The position numbers were made by a program, and so were the translations under genes. The notes beneath the pieces are model-generated. The model did not search any database, was not told where the DNA came from, and was given only the letters and a program-made list of their open reading frames with translations. Positions 17,522 to 26,552 of a stretch of DNA of 64,000 nt are shown here, piece by piece (position 1 is the stretch's first letter; every line of letters starts with the position of its first letter). The DNA comes from Roseimicrobium sp. ORNL1 (lineage in GTDB: Bacteria; Verrucomicrobiota; Verrucomicrobiia; Verrucomicrobiales; Verrucomicrobiaceae), in contig NZ_CP049143.1 in assembly GCF_011044495.1 (NCBI RefSeq), positions 3,162,001 through 3,226,000 of the forward strand, in the 5' to 3' direction.

Positions 17522-18004
17522 ATGTCCACACTCGGCATCATCCATACCATCATCGGTGTCATTGCAGTCATCGCCGGCATCATCGCCCTCGTACGTGATC
17601 ACCGGATCACTTCAAAGAACGCGACAGGACAGGTGTACCTGTGGACCACTGTCCTTACCTGCCTCACGGGGTTCGGCATTTTCCACCAGGGAGGCTTCAA
17701 CGTGGCGCACGTCCTGGGCATCATCACCCTCGTGGTGCTCGGCATCGCCTGGATGGCTGAGAACAAGGGATGGTTCGGTGGGAAGGCAAAAATGGTGGAG
17801 ACCCTCGGCTACACCCTGACGCTCTTCTTCCACTTCGTTCCCGGCATCACGGAAACGTCCACCCGCCTGCCTGTGGGTGCGCCGTTCATCACCAGCAGGG
17901 AGAGCCCGGTGCTGCAGGGCATCATCGGCACGGTGTTCCTCATCTTCATCGTCATCATGGTCGTGCAAGCACTCGCCCTTCGCAAAAGTGGGCGCTCGGC
18001 GTAG
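17522..18004 (+). CDS. Four-helix membrane protein, unknown function
   Basis: 160 aa with four predicted membrane helices: about 5-24 (IHTIIGVIAVIAGIIALV), 41-58, 64-80 (VLGIITLVVLGIAWM) and 131-152. Conserved-looking polar residues are the HRITSK loop and HFVPGITETSTRLP in the large loop before the last helix. It resembles DUF2306-like small membrane proteins but no firm family is claimed. It starts 94 bp after the SDR gene and ends 38 bp before the alcohol dehydrogenase gene, so one operon is possible. Confidence 0.75.
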   Translation: MSTLGIIHTIIGVIAVIAGIIALVRDHRITSKNATGQVYLWTTVLTCLTGFGIFHQGGFNVAHVLGIITLVVLGIAWMAENKGWFGGKAKMVETLGYTLTLFFHFVPGITETSTRLPVGAPFITSRESPVLQGIIGTVFLIFIVIMVVQALALRKSGRSA

Positions 18005-18042
18005 TGGTGGAACAGGCCCCGGTGGTGTACCATGGCGTCGTA

Positions 18043-19026
18043 ATGAAGGCCATGGTCCTCCGCAATGCGCGGCATCCTCTTGAGCTTCTTGAGGTGCCCA
18101 TACCAGTGCCATCCGAAAGGCAGGTACTGGTGAAGGTATTGGCCTGCGCCGTCTGCCGTACGGATCTGCACGTGGTCGATGGCGACCTGCCTCATCCCAA
18201 ACCTTTCCTCATTCCCGGACACGAGATTGTGGGAGAGGTCGTCACGGTGGGCTCGGAGGTGGCAACTCTCAAAGATGGCGATCGCGTGGGCATCCCCTGG
18301 CTGGGATGGACCTGTGGGATCTGCGAGTACTGCCTCACCGGTCATGAGAACCTTTGCGATACCGCCCGGTTCACCGGCTACACGCTCGACGGTGGCTATG
18401 CCGAGTATACCGTGGCAGATGCGCGCTTCTGCTTCTCGATTTCAAAGGACATGGATCCGGTTTCTGCTGCACCCTTGCTGTGCGCGGGTCTCATCGGCTA
18501 CCGGTCGCTGGTGAAAGCGGGCGAGGGACGCAGGCTGGGGCTCTACGGTTTTGGAGCGGCGGCACACATCATCATCCAGGTGGCGCGTCATCAGGGTCGT
18601 GAGATCTGTGCGTTCACTCGTGCGGGCGATGTCATGGCACAGGACTTTGCGAGGAGTCTTGGGGCCGTGTGGGCTGGCTCATCGACAGATGCTCCTCCGT
18701 TCCCGCTCGATGCCGCCATTATCTTCGCTCCAGCGGGAGAGCTTGTGCCCCTGGCCTTGCGCCATCTGCGCAAGGGTGGGGTAGTGGTGTGCGGAGGCAT
18801 TCACATGAGCGACATCCCCTCATTCCCGTATGCTGATCTCTGGGGGGAACGCAGCATCGTCTCCGTGGCCAATCTCACCCGGCAGGACGGTCTTGAGTTT
18901 CTCGCGCTGGCGCCTGCCGTTCCTGTGCTTACCGAGACCCGCGCCTTCCCGCTTGAATCTGCCAATGAAGCCCTCGCGGATTTGCGCGAGGGCAGGCTTC
19001 ATGGTGCAGCCGTGCTGGTGCCGTGA
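18043..19026 (+). CDS. Zinc-dependent alcohol dehydrogenase family protein
   Basis: 327-aa MDR-superfamily oxidoreductase. Catalytic zinc residues are visible in CAVCRTDLHVVDGDLP and GHEIVGEV, and the structural zinc lobe as CGICEYCLTGHENLC. The Rossmann segment LGLYGFGAAAHIIIQVA shows the GxGxxx-A variant found in the AdhA-like zinc-binding alcohol dehydrogenase family (Mycobacterium Rv1862-like). Start ATG 18043 precedes MKAMVLRNARHPLE. Probably oxidises or reduces short-chain alcohols/aldehydes; relatives occur in hypoxia-induced gene sets, in line with the neighbours. Confidence 0.9.
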   Translation: MKAMVLRNARHPLELLEVPIPVPSERQVLVKVLACAVCRTDLHVVDGDLPHPKPFLIPGHEIVGEVVTVGSEVATLKDGDRVGIPWLGWTCGICEYCLTGHENLCDTARFTGYTLDGGYAEYTVADARFCFSISKDMDPVSAAPLLCAGLIGYRSLVKAGEGRRLGLYGFGAAAHIIIQVARHQGREICAFTRAGDVMAQDFARSLGAVWAGSSTDAPPFPLDAAIIFAPAGELVPLALRHLRKGGVVVCGGIHMSDIPSFPYADLWGERSIVSVANLTRQDGLEFLALAPAVPVLTETRAFPLESANEALADLREGRLHGAAVLVP

Positions 19027-19030
19027 GGAG

Positions 19031-19870
19031 TTACGGCTGGGCGAGCGGCCACCTGTACATGGGATTTGTTGATTGCGGCAATCCAAGCTCCGGCACCCAC
19101 ACACTCACGGGGACGAACTCGAAGCCTCGTTCCCTCAGCCGGTCTATCACCGTGGGCAGTGCCTGCACAGTCTCAGGGTAACCCACATGCATGAGCACGA
19201 TGGCACCTTGGAGGTTTGCATCGCTCAGGCCCAGAATCCTGCCTTCAATGAAGGCTGCGGATTTCCGCGGTTCGATCGAGTCGAGGGTATCGATGCTCCA
19301 TCGCACGCCGTAGAAGCCCTCCTTTTCCATGATGCGTAGCACACGCTCATTCGTTTCGCCAAAAGGCGCACGGGCGAGGTGATGATATTGCGCGCCGAAC
19401 CATCCCACGAATCGATCATCCGTGCGGAGCAATTCCAACCGGATGTCCGCATCTTCGAGCTTGGTCAGGTCCTTGTGCGCCCATGTGTGATTACCGATGA
19501 AATGACCCTTCGCCACAATCGCTCTCGCTAGGGTCAGATTTTCACACGCCCATCTTCCCGTGAGGAAAAAGGTCGCGGTGATGCCCTCGCGTTCCAGCAC
19601 GCGGAGCAGGTCGTTCAGGCCATCGGCTTCGGCACCGGCGTCAAAGGTCAGTGCAACCTGGCGCAAATGGCGCGGTCCGCGTTCCAACTCCGGGCGCGGC
19701 GCGGGTGTCGGGATCTGTTTCGGTGTCGGCAGCGGTGCTGGTAATGTCCGCACGACCGTGTCGACTTTTGGGGTGGTCTTTTCACGTTGGGGAACCAGCA
19801 TCTGGTATCCGGCGACCAGAAGGATTGCCGCCACCGAGCAGGCACCCCACTTTCGAATGTTCAGTTTCAT
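19031..19870 (-). CDS. Membrane-anchored polysaccharide deacetylase (NodB domain)
   Basis: 279 aa. N-terminal anchor (WGACSVAAILLVAGYQML) and a Pro-rich linker precede a carbohydrate esterase 4 domain: motif 1 TFDAGAEADG, motif 2 HFIGNHTWAH with the metal His pair, RAPFGETN and IVLMHVGYPETV near the end. Motif 1 has TFDAG in place of TFDDG, so one canonical Asp is replaced by Ala; similar changes exist in some active relatives, but activity is uncertain. It likely acts on peptidoglycan or exopolysaccharide in the periplasm. Convergent with the alcohol dehydrogenase gene, 4 bp apart. ATG 19870 chosen because the anchor begins there. Confidence 0.87.
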   Translation of the reverse strand: MKLNIRKWGACSVAAILLVAGYQMLVPQREKTTPKVDTVVRTLPAPLPTPKQIPTPAPRPELERGPRHLRQVALTFDAGAEADGLNDLLRVLEREGITATFFLTGRWACENLTLARAIVAKGHFIGNHTWAHKDLTKLEDADIRLELLRTDDRFVGWFGAQYHHLARAPFGETNERVLRIMEKEGFYGVRWSIDTLDSIEPRKSAAFIEGRILGLSDANLQGAIVLMHVGYPETVQALPTVIDRLRERGFEFVPVSVWVPELGLPQSTNPMYRWPLAQP

Positions 19871-20028
19871 GGCCCGTTCCTCCCTTGATGTTTTGGGTTG
19901 GATTGGTGAACGACCCAAGGTCGCCGGGAGAGTGCCTTTACGCTCTCCACATCTTGCCCGTCGCCGTTCGTTTCCTGTCGTTGCCCGGCAGTTGCGCTTT
20001 GCGCCGCATCGGCTATGTCCGCGCGCAG

Positions 20029-21192
20029 ATGCCCGAGACCTCAACCCGCCTCACCGCCTTTTCCGAATCCGTCATCCGCGGCATGACCCGGATGGCCAAT
20101 CAACACAACGCCATCAACCTCTCCCAGGGTTTCCCTGACTTTGGGCCCCCGGAGGAACTGCTGCTCGCCCTGGAGCGCGCCACGAGGGGCAATTTTCACC
20201 AGTACTCGGTCACCTGGGGCTCGCCACGATTCCGCACGGCGCTCGCTGCCAAGATCTCGCGCTTTACCGGACTGGCCCTCGATCCGGATGAGCATCTGGT
20301 CGTAACCTGCGGCAGCACCGAAGCCATGATGGTCGCGATGATGACCGCCTGCAATCCGGGGGACAAGGTCATCGTCTTCTCGCCTTTCTACGAGAACTAT
20401 GCGGCCGATGCCATTCTCTCGGGAGCCCAGCCGATCTTCGTGCCGTTGCAACCACCTGACCTTGGCATCTCGATGGAAGCGCTTGCAAAGGCCTTTGAGC
20501 AAAAGCCCAAGGCCATCATCGTGTGTAATCCTTCCAACCCCACTGGCAAGGTCTTCACCCGCGAGGAACTTTTGCAGATTCTGCGCCTGGCGGAAGAACA
20601 CGATGCCTTCGTGATCACGGATGAACCGTATGAGCACATCGTGTATGCCGGACATGAGCATATTCCCTTTGCGGCTCTTCCTGGCGCGTTTGATCGGACC
20701 ATCACCTGCAACTCTCTGTCCAAGACCTACTCCATCACCGGTTGGCGCCTTGGCTATGTTCAGGCGAGCGGCGCGGTGATTCGCCAGGCGAGAAAGGTGC
20801 ATGACTTTCTGACCGTGGGTGCGGCAGCGCCCCTGCAGGAGGCAGCCATTGCAGGGCTGGAACTTCCCGACAGCTATTATGAAGGACTGAGAGAACTCTA
20901 CAGCCGGAAGCGGCAGGTGTTCCTGGAGCTCCTGCGTGAGACGGGGCTGAGCTACACCGAGCCGCAAGGCGCGTATTATGTGATGCTGGATGTCAGCGCG
21001 CTTGGATTTGAGAACGACACTGCCGCAGCGGAGTGGCTGGTGAAGGATGCGGGTGTGGCCGGAGTGCCGGGCTCAAGTTTCTTCCGCGAGCCGAGCGGTC
21101 AGATGGTCCGCTTTCACTTCGCGAAAAGTGAAGACGTATTGTGCGAAGCAGGCGGTCGACTTGCTGAGGGTATTGCCCGCCGATTGGGGTAA
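20029..21192 (+). CDS. PLP-dependent class I/II aminotransferase (methionine aminotransferase-like)
   Basis: 387-aa fold-type I aminotransferase. INLSQGFPDFGPPEEL at the N terminus, VTCGSTEAMMVAM, NPSNPTGKVF, DEPYEHIVY and the PLP-binding lysine K232 in NSLSKTYSITGWRLGY; the C-terminal Arg is in MVRFHFAKSED. The N terminus with QGFPDF and the DEPYEH motif match the YbdL/kynurenine aminotransferase-like branch, which acts on Met, Gln or Phe with 2-oxoacids. Start ATG 20029; the longer open frame upstream overlaps the divergent deacetylase gene. The 158 bp between the two genes hold both promoters. Confidence 0.9.
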   Translation: MPETSTRLTAFSESVIRGMTRMANQHNAINLSQGFPDFGPPEELLLALERATRGNFHQYSVTWGSPRFRTALAAKISRFTGLALDPDEHLVVTCGSTEAMMVAMMTACNPGDKVIVFSPFYENYAADAILSGAQPIFVPLQPPDLGISMEALAKAFEQKPKAIIVCNPSNPTGKVFTREELLQILRLAEEHDAFVITDEPYEHIVYAGHEHIPFAALPGAFDRTITCNSLSKTYSITGWRLGYVQASGAVIRQARKVHDFLTVGAAAPLQEAAIAGLELPDSYYEGLRELYSRKRQVFLELLRETGLSYTEPQGAYYVMLDVSALGFENDTAAAEWLVKDAGVAGVPGSSFFREPSGQMVRFHFAKSEDVLCEAGGRLAEGIARRLG

Positions 21193-21297
21193 TCACCCAG
21201 CGAATGCATTGCCGAATAAATTTCGAATCGTTTTAGTGCGGGCATAAAAATACCAGTTCATGTAAAAAAACTTCCGGAAAAAAAAGAAACTAAGTGA

Positions 21298-21615
21298 ATG
21301 CGCTCCTCGGATGTTTATGCGGGCATGAACACCGAGACCCACTGCGAGTTCGATCGTTGCGACTACGTTTGCGCAAATGGCTTCAGCTTTACGGCGATTC
21401 GTGTCGATGAAAGCTGTGTGCCGGACAAGGCGGCTGCGGAAGTGATGCGTGATAATTTTGACCGGGAATTCAATCATGCATTCATCCTTGGAGTGCGTCG
21501 CACTTCTGCCGGATGGAGCTTTTACTATCCGAAAAAAACCGTGGCGTTTCCACGTGAAATCCAGGCAACGAACTGGGACAAGTTGCCGTGGAAGCGGCAG
21601 ATGCTGAGTGCGTGA
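21298..21615 (+). CDS. Hypothetical small protein
   Basis: 105 aa, soluble, three Cys in the first third (ETHCEFDRCDYVC) and aromatic C-terminal half (RRTSAGWSFYYPKK, NWDKLPWKR). No family recognised. The upstream 105 bp are AT-rich, consistent with its own promoter. Coding bias resembles its neighbours, so it is probably a real gene. Confidence 0.55.
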   Translation: MRSSDVYAGMNTETHCEFDRCDYVCANGFSFTAIRVDESCVPDKAAAEVMRDNFDREFNHAFILGVRRTSAGWSFYYPKKTVAFPREIQATNWDKLPWKRQMLSA

Positions 21616-21707
21616 TACCATGCCCGTGCATGCCGCATGGGCATCTGTGTTAAGTCCTGATCCTTTGATGCACGCGTGGCACGTCGCGCTGGTGCGATCC
21701 GGGGATC

Positions 21708-22193
21708 ATGAAAACTTCCCTATTATTTGCAGTGCTCCTCGCCGCTGCGGTACCAGCCGTGACGGCGCAGGAGGCCAAATCTGAAAAGACGCTCGGCCAA
21801 AAGACGGCTGACGCGCTGGAGAAGGCCGGCGAAAAAACCAAGGAAGCCGGCAAGGCTCTGATGGACTCTACGAAGAAGACTGCCGAAGCCGTGAAAGACG
21901 CGGTGACGCCTGCAGACGCTCGCAGAGTGGAGGTACGCCTGATTGATCACAAAATCGAAATGCCGCAGCAACTGGCGGCGGGCAAGACCGCCTTCATCGT
22001 GACGAATGGTGGCTCAGCGAAGCACAACTTCGAAATCGAAGGCCAGGGTATGGAGAAGAAGTTCCTCACCGACGTGGGACCGAATGAAACCAAGACCCTG
22101 CATGTCGACCTGAAGCCGGGCTCTTACAAGGTCTACTGCCCCGTGGGTGACCACGAAGAGCACGGCATGAAGATGGACCTGACCGTGAAGTAA
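21708..22193 (+). CDS. Secreted cupredoxin-like protein with amphipathic N-terminal repeat
   Basis: 161 aa. Signal peptide MKTSLLFAVLLAAAVPAVTAQ; residues 22-66 are Ala/Lys/Glu-rich (KTADALEKAGEKTKEAGKAL), likely an extended helix; then a plastocyanin/azurin-like domain. Putative copper ligands are H in KHNFEIEG, and C, H and M in YCPVGDHEEHGMKMD. It could be an electron carrier or copper chaperone in the periplasm, possibly serving cbb3 oxidase (inference). No operon partner is obvious. Confidence 0.8.
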   Translation: MKTSLLFAVLLAAAVPAVTAQEAKSEKTLGQKTADALEKAGEKTKEAGKALMDSTKKTAEAVKDAVTPADARRVEVRLIDHKIEMPQQLAAGKTAFIVTNGGSAKHNFEIEGQGMEKKFLTDVGPNETKTLHVDLKPGSYKVYCPVGDHEEHGMKMDLTVK

Positions 22194-22294
22194 CAGCTTT
22201 CAATCGTCGCTACCAAGTTGGCTCGATTGAGCGGTGCATCATGCAGCGCCTCATCGGTAGCTGCGTGCTGTACTTTTGATTGGAAGTAGAGCGC

Positions 22295-23458
22295 TCACTC
22301 CTTCTTGACCACCTGGCCATCACCTTGGAATGCCTGCCAGTCCGCGGCATAGCTGCCGTTGATGAGCCAGGAGGCATTGGACTTCTCGCCAGTGTAGTCC
22401 GCATACGGAGCGATGGACAGGGTCTGATAACCACCCTTCGCCGCATCCCAGTTTTTCCCGAGGTGGCCGCTCTCTTCGGTAAGGGCATTGAGCTTCACCA
22501 GACCTTTCCGCGGATCCGCATCAGAAGGCACGCGCGCCACAAAGGTGTGGCGCAGGAAGGAAAAAACCAGCGGCCATGTCTTGTCACCAGGACCATGGCC
22601 GGTCTTTGGTTCCACAGCGAAGTTCCACACGGCGTGGTGCTTCTTTCGCATCACCTCCACCACCGCTAGGTTTTCTTCCTTGGAAGGACGCTGCAGGAAT
22701 TGATCATCCTCACCAAAGATGACGAGCCCTGGCACCTGCGCGCCGCCGGGTTGGTACACTTGAAACGTGATGCCCGGACGCATGGACACCCATGCCCACA
22801 CGCGTGCACCTTCCGTGGCGGGGAAGATGGCGGAGTAGCCGGTGCCATTCGAGTGACCGTAGAGGAACAGCGGCGCATTCGGCAACTCGGGATGACCGGA
22901 CTTTTCGCCGAAGGCAGCGAGGCGCTCATACAGCAGGCTCTTCGGCCAGAAGCCACGTTGCATGGGATTGCCCACAAACTTGAAGATTCCCAGATGCAGT
23001 TCCTGCGCGATCTTCCGCAGTTCGGGATGTTTGTAGAGATTTTCACCACTGCCGTGGCCCGAGATGGCTACGATGCCTTTCACGACCTCCACGCCCTCAG
23101 GGATCCAGAGGTCAAACTTCACCTCCTCCCGTTTCCCTTCACCCTTCTCCTTCACGGCTTGCTTCCATTGTTCATCCGTAACCTTCCAGTCCCAGTTCCT
23201 TCCCACAACCTGTTGCGGTGACGGCGTGCCCCACTTGGCTTCATCAAGCACTCCATTCCACGCCTGCTCAGCGCCCTTGGATTGCAGGTTCCTCTGCACC
23301 CAGCCGATGCTGTGGCATTCGGGAAGCTGCAGTGTCTCGCTGAGTTCGATGTCGGCGGCGAGGTTGGAAGTGAAAGGCAGGCAGAGCAGCAACGATGTGA
23401 TGGCGGCACCACGAAGGCGAATCAAACGGGCGATTGGTAGACAGATGGGACGATTCAT
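22295..23458 (-). CDS. Secreted alpha/beta-hydrolase-like protein
   Basis: About 387 aa from the ATG at 23458; ATGs at 23470 and 23473 are alternatives. Signal peptide-like N terminus (AAITSLLLCLPFTSNLAAD). The domain shows the beta strand GIVAISGHGSG, the nucleophile elbow YGHSNGTGYS, an acidic strand VIFGEDDQFLQ and late His in KTGHGPGDKTW, so a complete hydrolase triad is present. It likely acts as a periplasmic esterase or lipase; related PVC proteins are often annotated only as hypothetical. Convergent gene arrangement with the cupredoxin gene. Confidence 0.72.
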   Translation of the reverse strand: MNRPICLPIARLIRLRGAAITSLLLCLPFTSNLAADIELSETLQLPECHSIGWVQRNLQSKGAEQAWNGVLDEAKWGTPSPQQVVGRNWDWKVTDEQWKQAVKEKGEGKREEVKFDLWIPEGVEVVKGIVAISGHGSGENLYKHPELRKIAQELHLGIFKFVGNPMQRGFWPKSLLYERLAAFGEKSGHPELPNAPLFLYGHSNGTGYSAIFPATEGARVWAWVSMRPGITFQVYQPGGAQVPGLVIFGEDDQFLQRPSKEENLAVVEVMRKKHHAVWNFAVEPKTGHGPGDKTWPLVFSFLRHTFVARVPSDADPRKGLVKLNALTEESGHLGKNWDAAKGGYQTLSIAPYADYTGEKSNASWLINGSYAADWQAFQGDGQVVKKE

Positions 23459-23633
23459 GAGGCGACTCATCATACGGTGCCGTGAGGTGCGATGATGCGG
23501 GTAGAAGGCAAAAAACCTGACAGCTCTTGTTATTATCTGGAGCGCTCCCAAGACAGGGAAACAGTGACACGTCGAAACCGCTTCCAGTGGCACAAAATGT
23601 TTTACTTAGGGCGCGGTTAATCTACATCGCTGC

Positions 23634-24278
23634 ATGTTTCCCAGGCTCCTGGTTCTCGCCGCCCTTGCGGCTTGCCTTTCTAGCTGTGTCACATCCCGAG
23701 TGGGGGTGGAGGTCACACGTTTTCACAAGCTGCCGCCGAAAGGGCAGGGAGAGACTTTCAAAATCCTGAACATCAAGCGTGGCGCTACTCTTGCTTTGGA
23801 ACATGAGCACTATCTGAGCTTGATGATTCAGGGGTTCGAGAAATATGGATGGCGCCACGCTCCAGACAATCCGGACTATAGGATTGCGATCGAGTACGAT
23901 GTATTCGATGGAGGGATACAGCGCGGGTACTCGTCGGTGTGGGGCCAGACGAGCCCGGGAAGCACCACGCATCACTCGGGAACACTCAGTTCCTACAGCG
24001 GTGGCTACAACAGCGTCGACTATTCAGGCACCAGCTATACACCTGCCACCTACGGCGTGGTGGGGATGGTGCCGACTGCCACTCAAATGTGGGTGAGCTA
24101 CATGTTGATCATGGTCAAAGACCGGAAGGGTAACACTGTGCTGGAGGCAAAGAACGTCAGTTCTGGTCCCACCTCCAGCTTGAATGTCGTTCTTCCAAAG
24201 ATCATTGAAGCCTTCTTCCAGGATTTTCCCGGCGTCTCAGGGAAGACAATGAACTACATCAAGCCCCTATCCTTGTAG
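23634..24278 (+). CDS. DUF4136-type lipoprotein
   Basis: 214 aa. The N terminus LLVLAALAACLSSC is a lipoprotein signal with lipobox LSSC (Cys18). The rest matches DUF4136: early KILNIKRG, FEKYGWRHAPDNPDYRIAIEYDV, a Gly/Ser/Tyr-rich stretch (about 100-140) and MLIMVKDRKGNTVLEAKNVS. Probably outer-membrane anchored; function unknown. It is divergent from the hydrolase gene at 23458. Confidence 0.78.
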   Translation: MFPRLLVLAALAACLSSCVTSRVGVEVTRFHKLPPKGQGETFKILNIKRGATLALEHEHYLSLMIQGFEKYGWRHAPDNPDYRIAIEYDVFDGGIQRGYSSVWGQTSPGSTTHHSGTLSSYSGGYNSVDYSGTSYTPATYGVVGMVPTATQMWVSYMLIMVKDRKGNTVLEAKNVSSGPTSSLNVVLPKIIEAFFQDFPGVSGKTMNYIKPLSL

Positions 24279-24326
24279 CCGCTACAAAAAGCGCACGGCA
24301 AAAGTCCGAACCGGCCCGCTTCCACG

Positions 24327-24722
24327 CTACTCCCACAACCGGTTCACCGCCCACATGGGCGCCAGCAGTGGTTCCTGCAGTACGCGGCTGCTGTAGGAAT
24401 TGTCCAGCGACACGCAGTGCTTCACCGCGTCCATGGCCGCCGGGATATTTCCCTGCTGCGAATGAGCGCATGCGATGCCGAACCACGCCTCGGGATGATC
24501 CTTGATGTGCGTTCCCAAGCGCTCAGAGAGCGCCAGGGCCTCGTCCCAGGCATTGATGCCCACGAGCACATCCAGCCTGGCAAGTAGCACATCGGGATGG
24601 TCGTCCCACTCCACCGGCACCTTTGCCAGCACATCACCAGCGGCCTGCCACATGCCAAGATCGCGGAATCCCTCGAACTCGGTGAGCAGCTGGCTGAGAG
24701 GTGACGGAAGGGGTGACGGCAT
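24327..24722 (-). CDS. Tetratricopeptide-repeat protein
   Basis: 131-aa soluble protein made of about three TPR-like helical hairpins: GFRDLGMWQAAGDVLAKVPVEW, ARLDVLVGINAWDEALALSERLG and EAWFGIACAHSQQGNIPAAMDAVKHCVSLD. Likely a protein-binding adaptor. Convergent with the DUF4136 gene, 49 bp apart. Start ATG at 24722. Confidence 0.75.
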   Translation of the reverse strand: MPSPLPSPLSQLLTEFEGFRDLGMWQAAGDVLAKVPVEWDDHPDVLLARLDVLVGINAWDEALALSERLGTHIKDHPEAWFGIACAHSQQGNIPAAMDAVKHCVSLDNSYSSRVLQEPLLAPMWAVNRLWE

Positions 24723-24848
24723 GGATATTAGACGGTCTCTAAAGATGCCGCCTCAGAGTCAGGACGCCAAGCTCAAAGAGGAATTATCAACCATTCTTCA
24801 GGATTTGTTGCGCCGTGCACGAAATCCTAAGGCATTTTGCCTCGTCGA

Positions 24849-26429
24849 TCATTTCCACTGCATCTGAGTCTCCGCCGGAATGAGACGCACCATACGGATG
24901 AGGTCCCAGTTGGTGAGACGGATACCGCCAATACCTTCCTGCGATTTGATGCGACGCGGAATGCTGGTGCCGTGCAGTCCATAAGGCAGCGCTTCCTTCG
25001 TCTTGGTCCTCGAGAGATTCAGCCACACCAGGCCTACGGGATTGTTGGGGCCTTCAGCGATGAATTGCTCGCTGGCCAGGGCCGCTCGTGAGGCTGGGGC
25101 CAAAGGCGCGGAAGCCGGTGCGTCCGGAGGGGCGGTGGGATTGACCGAGCCAGCTGTAGTCGTCTGAATGAGCACGGTCGGTGCGGCCTTGGGTGTGTCC
25201 TTCGGCTCCTGTAGGGTCGCCAGCTTGGGGAGGGGAATCGCTTGGTGAATGGTCCACGAGCCAGAGCCGCGCAGACCCGGTCTGGCGAAGCCCACGGGTG
25301 CCACGGCAATCACTTTGCCGCCGCGTGAGACTTCGAGTCGGGAGAGTTCCACCAGCGCCACGGTGACGGGATTTGCTGGATCTGCCTCGGGCTGCAATGT
25401 GCCGTCAAAGGCCTTTTCGATTTCGAACGGGGTGACGTTAGGCACCTGGAATCCCGTGCCGGCCTGGGGATTCTTGATCCGCGGATTCAGATTCCGCAGG
25501 AAGACTTCATCGCAGTGGTAGCGCTCGGCCACGAATTCCCATGCGCTACGATAGAGCAGTGTCGGTGCGGAGGTCAGTTCCGCGTAGGTGACGGGCGGCT
25601 CCACTTCATCCTTCCCTGCGGTCTTGCCACCCTTTTTGCGCACCGGAGCCGGAGTGGCGCCCGGGGCCTGATTGGTAATAAAGCGAAAATCCTCCGGCTT
25701 CAGTGTGTAACCGGTGAGGGGAGTGCGCACCACTTCGAGCGCCTTCTCCTTGAGCGCCGTCATGTCGATGAACTCAGGGTGATTGTCGCGGAAGAGCTGC
25801 AGCGTCTTGCTGAAGACAGGACCGGCATTCCCATCGATGGAGCCACAGGAGTAGCCTTCGCGGTCGAGGTAGATCTGCATCAGCAGATCCTCCTGCCCCG
25901 GTGGGAGCATGGCGGGAGCCTTCGGCGTCTGGCTGTCGCCGCCTTCTTCCGTGGCCGGTTCCTTCTTGCTGCCCTCCTTTTTGGGCGGGGGCGGCGGAGC
26001 CATGGCCATGACTTCCTCAATGGTCGGAATTTTGAGTTTCTGCCCGATCTGGATGGTGTCCTTGGTCAACCCGTTGAATTCCTTGAGTTGCTGCCCCGAG
26101 ATGCCGAACTTTTTGCCAATCAACACCAGCGCATCTCCCTTCTTCACCTCATACTCGCGCGGCCGCGGTTCCTGGACATTCGGACCCACACCCGAGGGAC
26201 CATTGGCGGGCATTCCCGGCTGTCCCTGCACGGTTACATTTGGTGTGGGCGCAGGCGTGGCCCAGTTCTTGACCGAATCCGAAGCCACCGGCCACCACTT
26301 CCACTCCACCGCTTTTTCGAGTCCCGGCTCAATCGTCGCCGGGGCCTTGGGGACCTCGAGCTGGGATTGCGCGGAGAGCTGCAGTGCAAACGCACTGAAC
26401 AGGGCGGATGACAGGGACAAGGTGCGCAT
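24849..26429 (-). CDS. LysM/L,D-transpeptidase-like protein lacking the catalytic Cys
   Basis: 526 aa from the ATG at 26429 (TTG at 26447 also in frame). Signal peptide (LSSALFSAFALQLSAQ), LysM domain (about 92-138: YEVKKGDALVLIGKKFGI to LKIPTIEE), a Pro/Lys/Glu linker, a peptidoglycan-binding-like section (LMQIYLDREGYSCGSIDGNAG), then a YkuD-like C-terminal domain. The signature should read HGT...S-x-G-C-I-R; here it is LHGTSIPRRIKSQEG followed by IGGIRLTNWD, i.e. Gly at the catalytic Cys position, confirmed codon by codon on the minus strand. The protein probably binds cell wall but should not cross-link it. Gene is otherwise intact. Confidence 0.82.
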   Translation of the reverse strand: MRTLSLSSALFSAFALQLSAQSQLEVPKAPATIEPGLEKAVEWKWWPVASDSVKNWATPAPTPNVTVQGQPGMPANGPSGVGPNVQEPRPREYEVKKGDALVLIGKKFGISGQQLKEFNGLTKDTIQIGQKLKIPTIEEVMAMAPPPPPKKEGSKKEPATEEGGDSQTPKAPAMLPPGQEDLLMQIYLDREGYSCGSIDGNAGPVFSKTLQLFRDNHPEFIDMTALKEKALEVVRTPLTGYTLKPEDFRFITNQAPGATPAPVRKKGGKTAGKDEVEPPVTYAELTSAPTLLYRSAWEFVAERYHCDEVFLRNLNPRIKNPQAGTGFQVPNVTPFEIEKAFDGTLQPEADPANPVTVALVELSRLEVSRGGKVIAVAPVGFARPGLRGSGSWTIHQAIPLPKLATLQEPKDTPKAAPTVLIQTTTAGSVNPTAPPDAPASAPLAPASRAALASEQFIAEGPNNPVGLVWLNLSRTKTKEALPYGLHGTSIPRRIKSQEGIGGIRLTNWDLIRMVRLIPAETQMQWK

Positions 26430-26552
26430 TTTTGTACACAGATTCAAAGGTGCAGGTCGCTGGCAGGCAAGGGAAAACTCAGATCGGATTTACGTACGAT
26501 CCATGGGCTCTGGATTGAAAATGCAGACCGTGGAGCGGCTGCGGCATTGACG

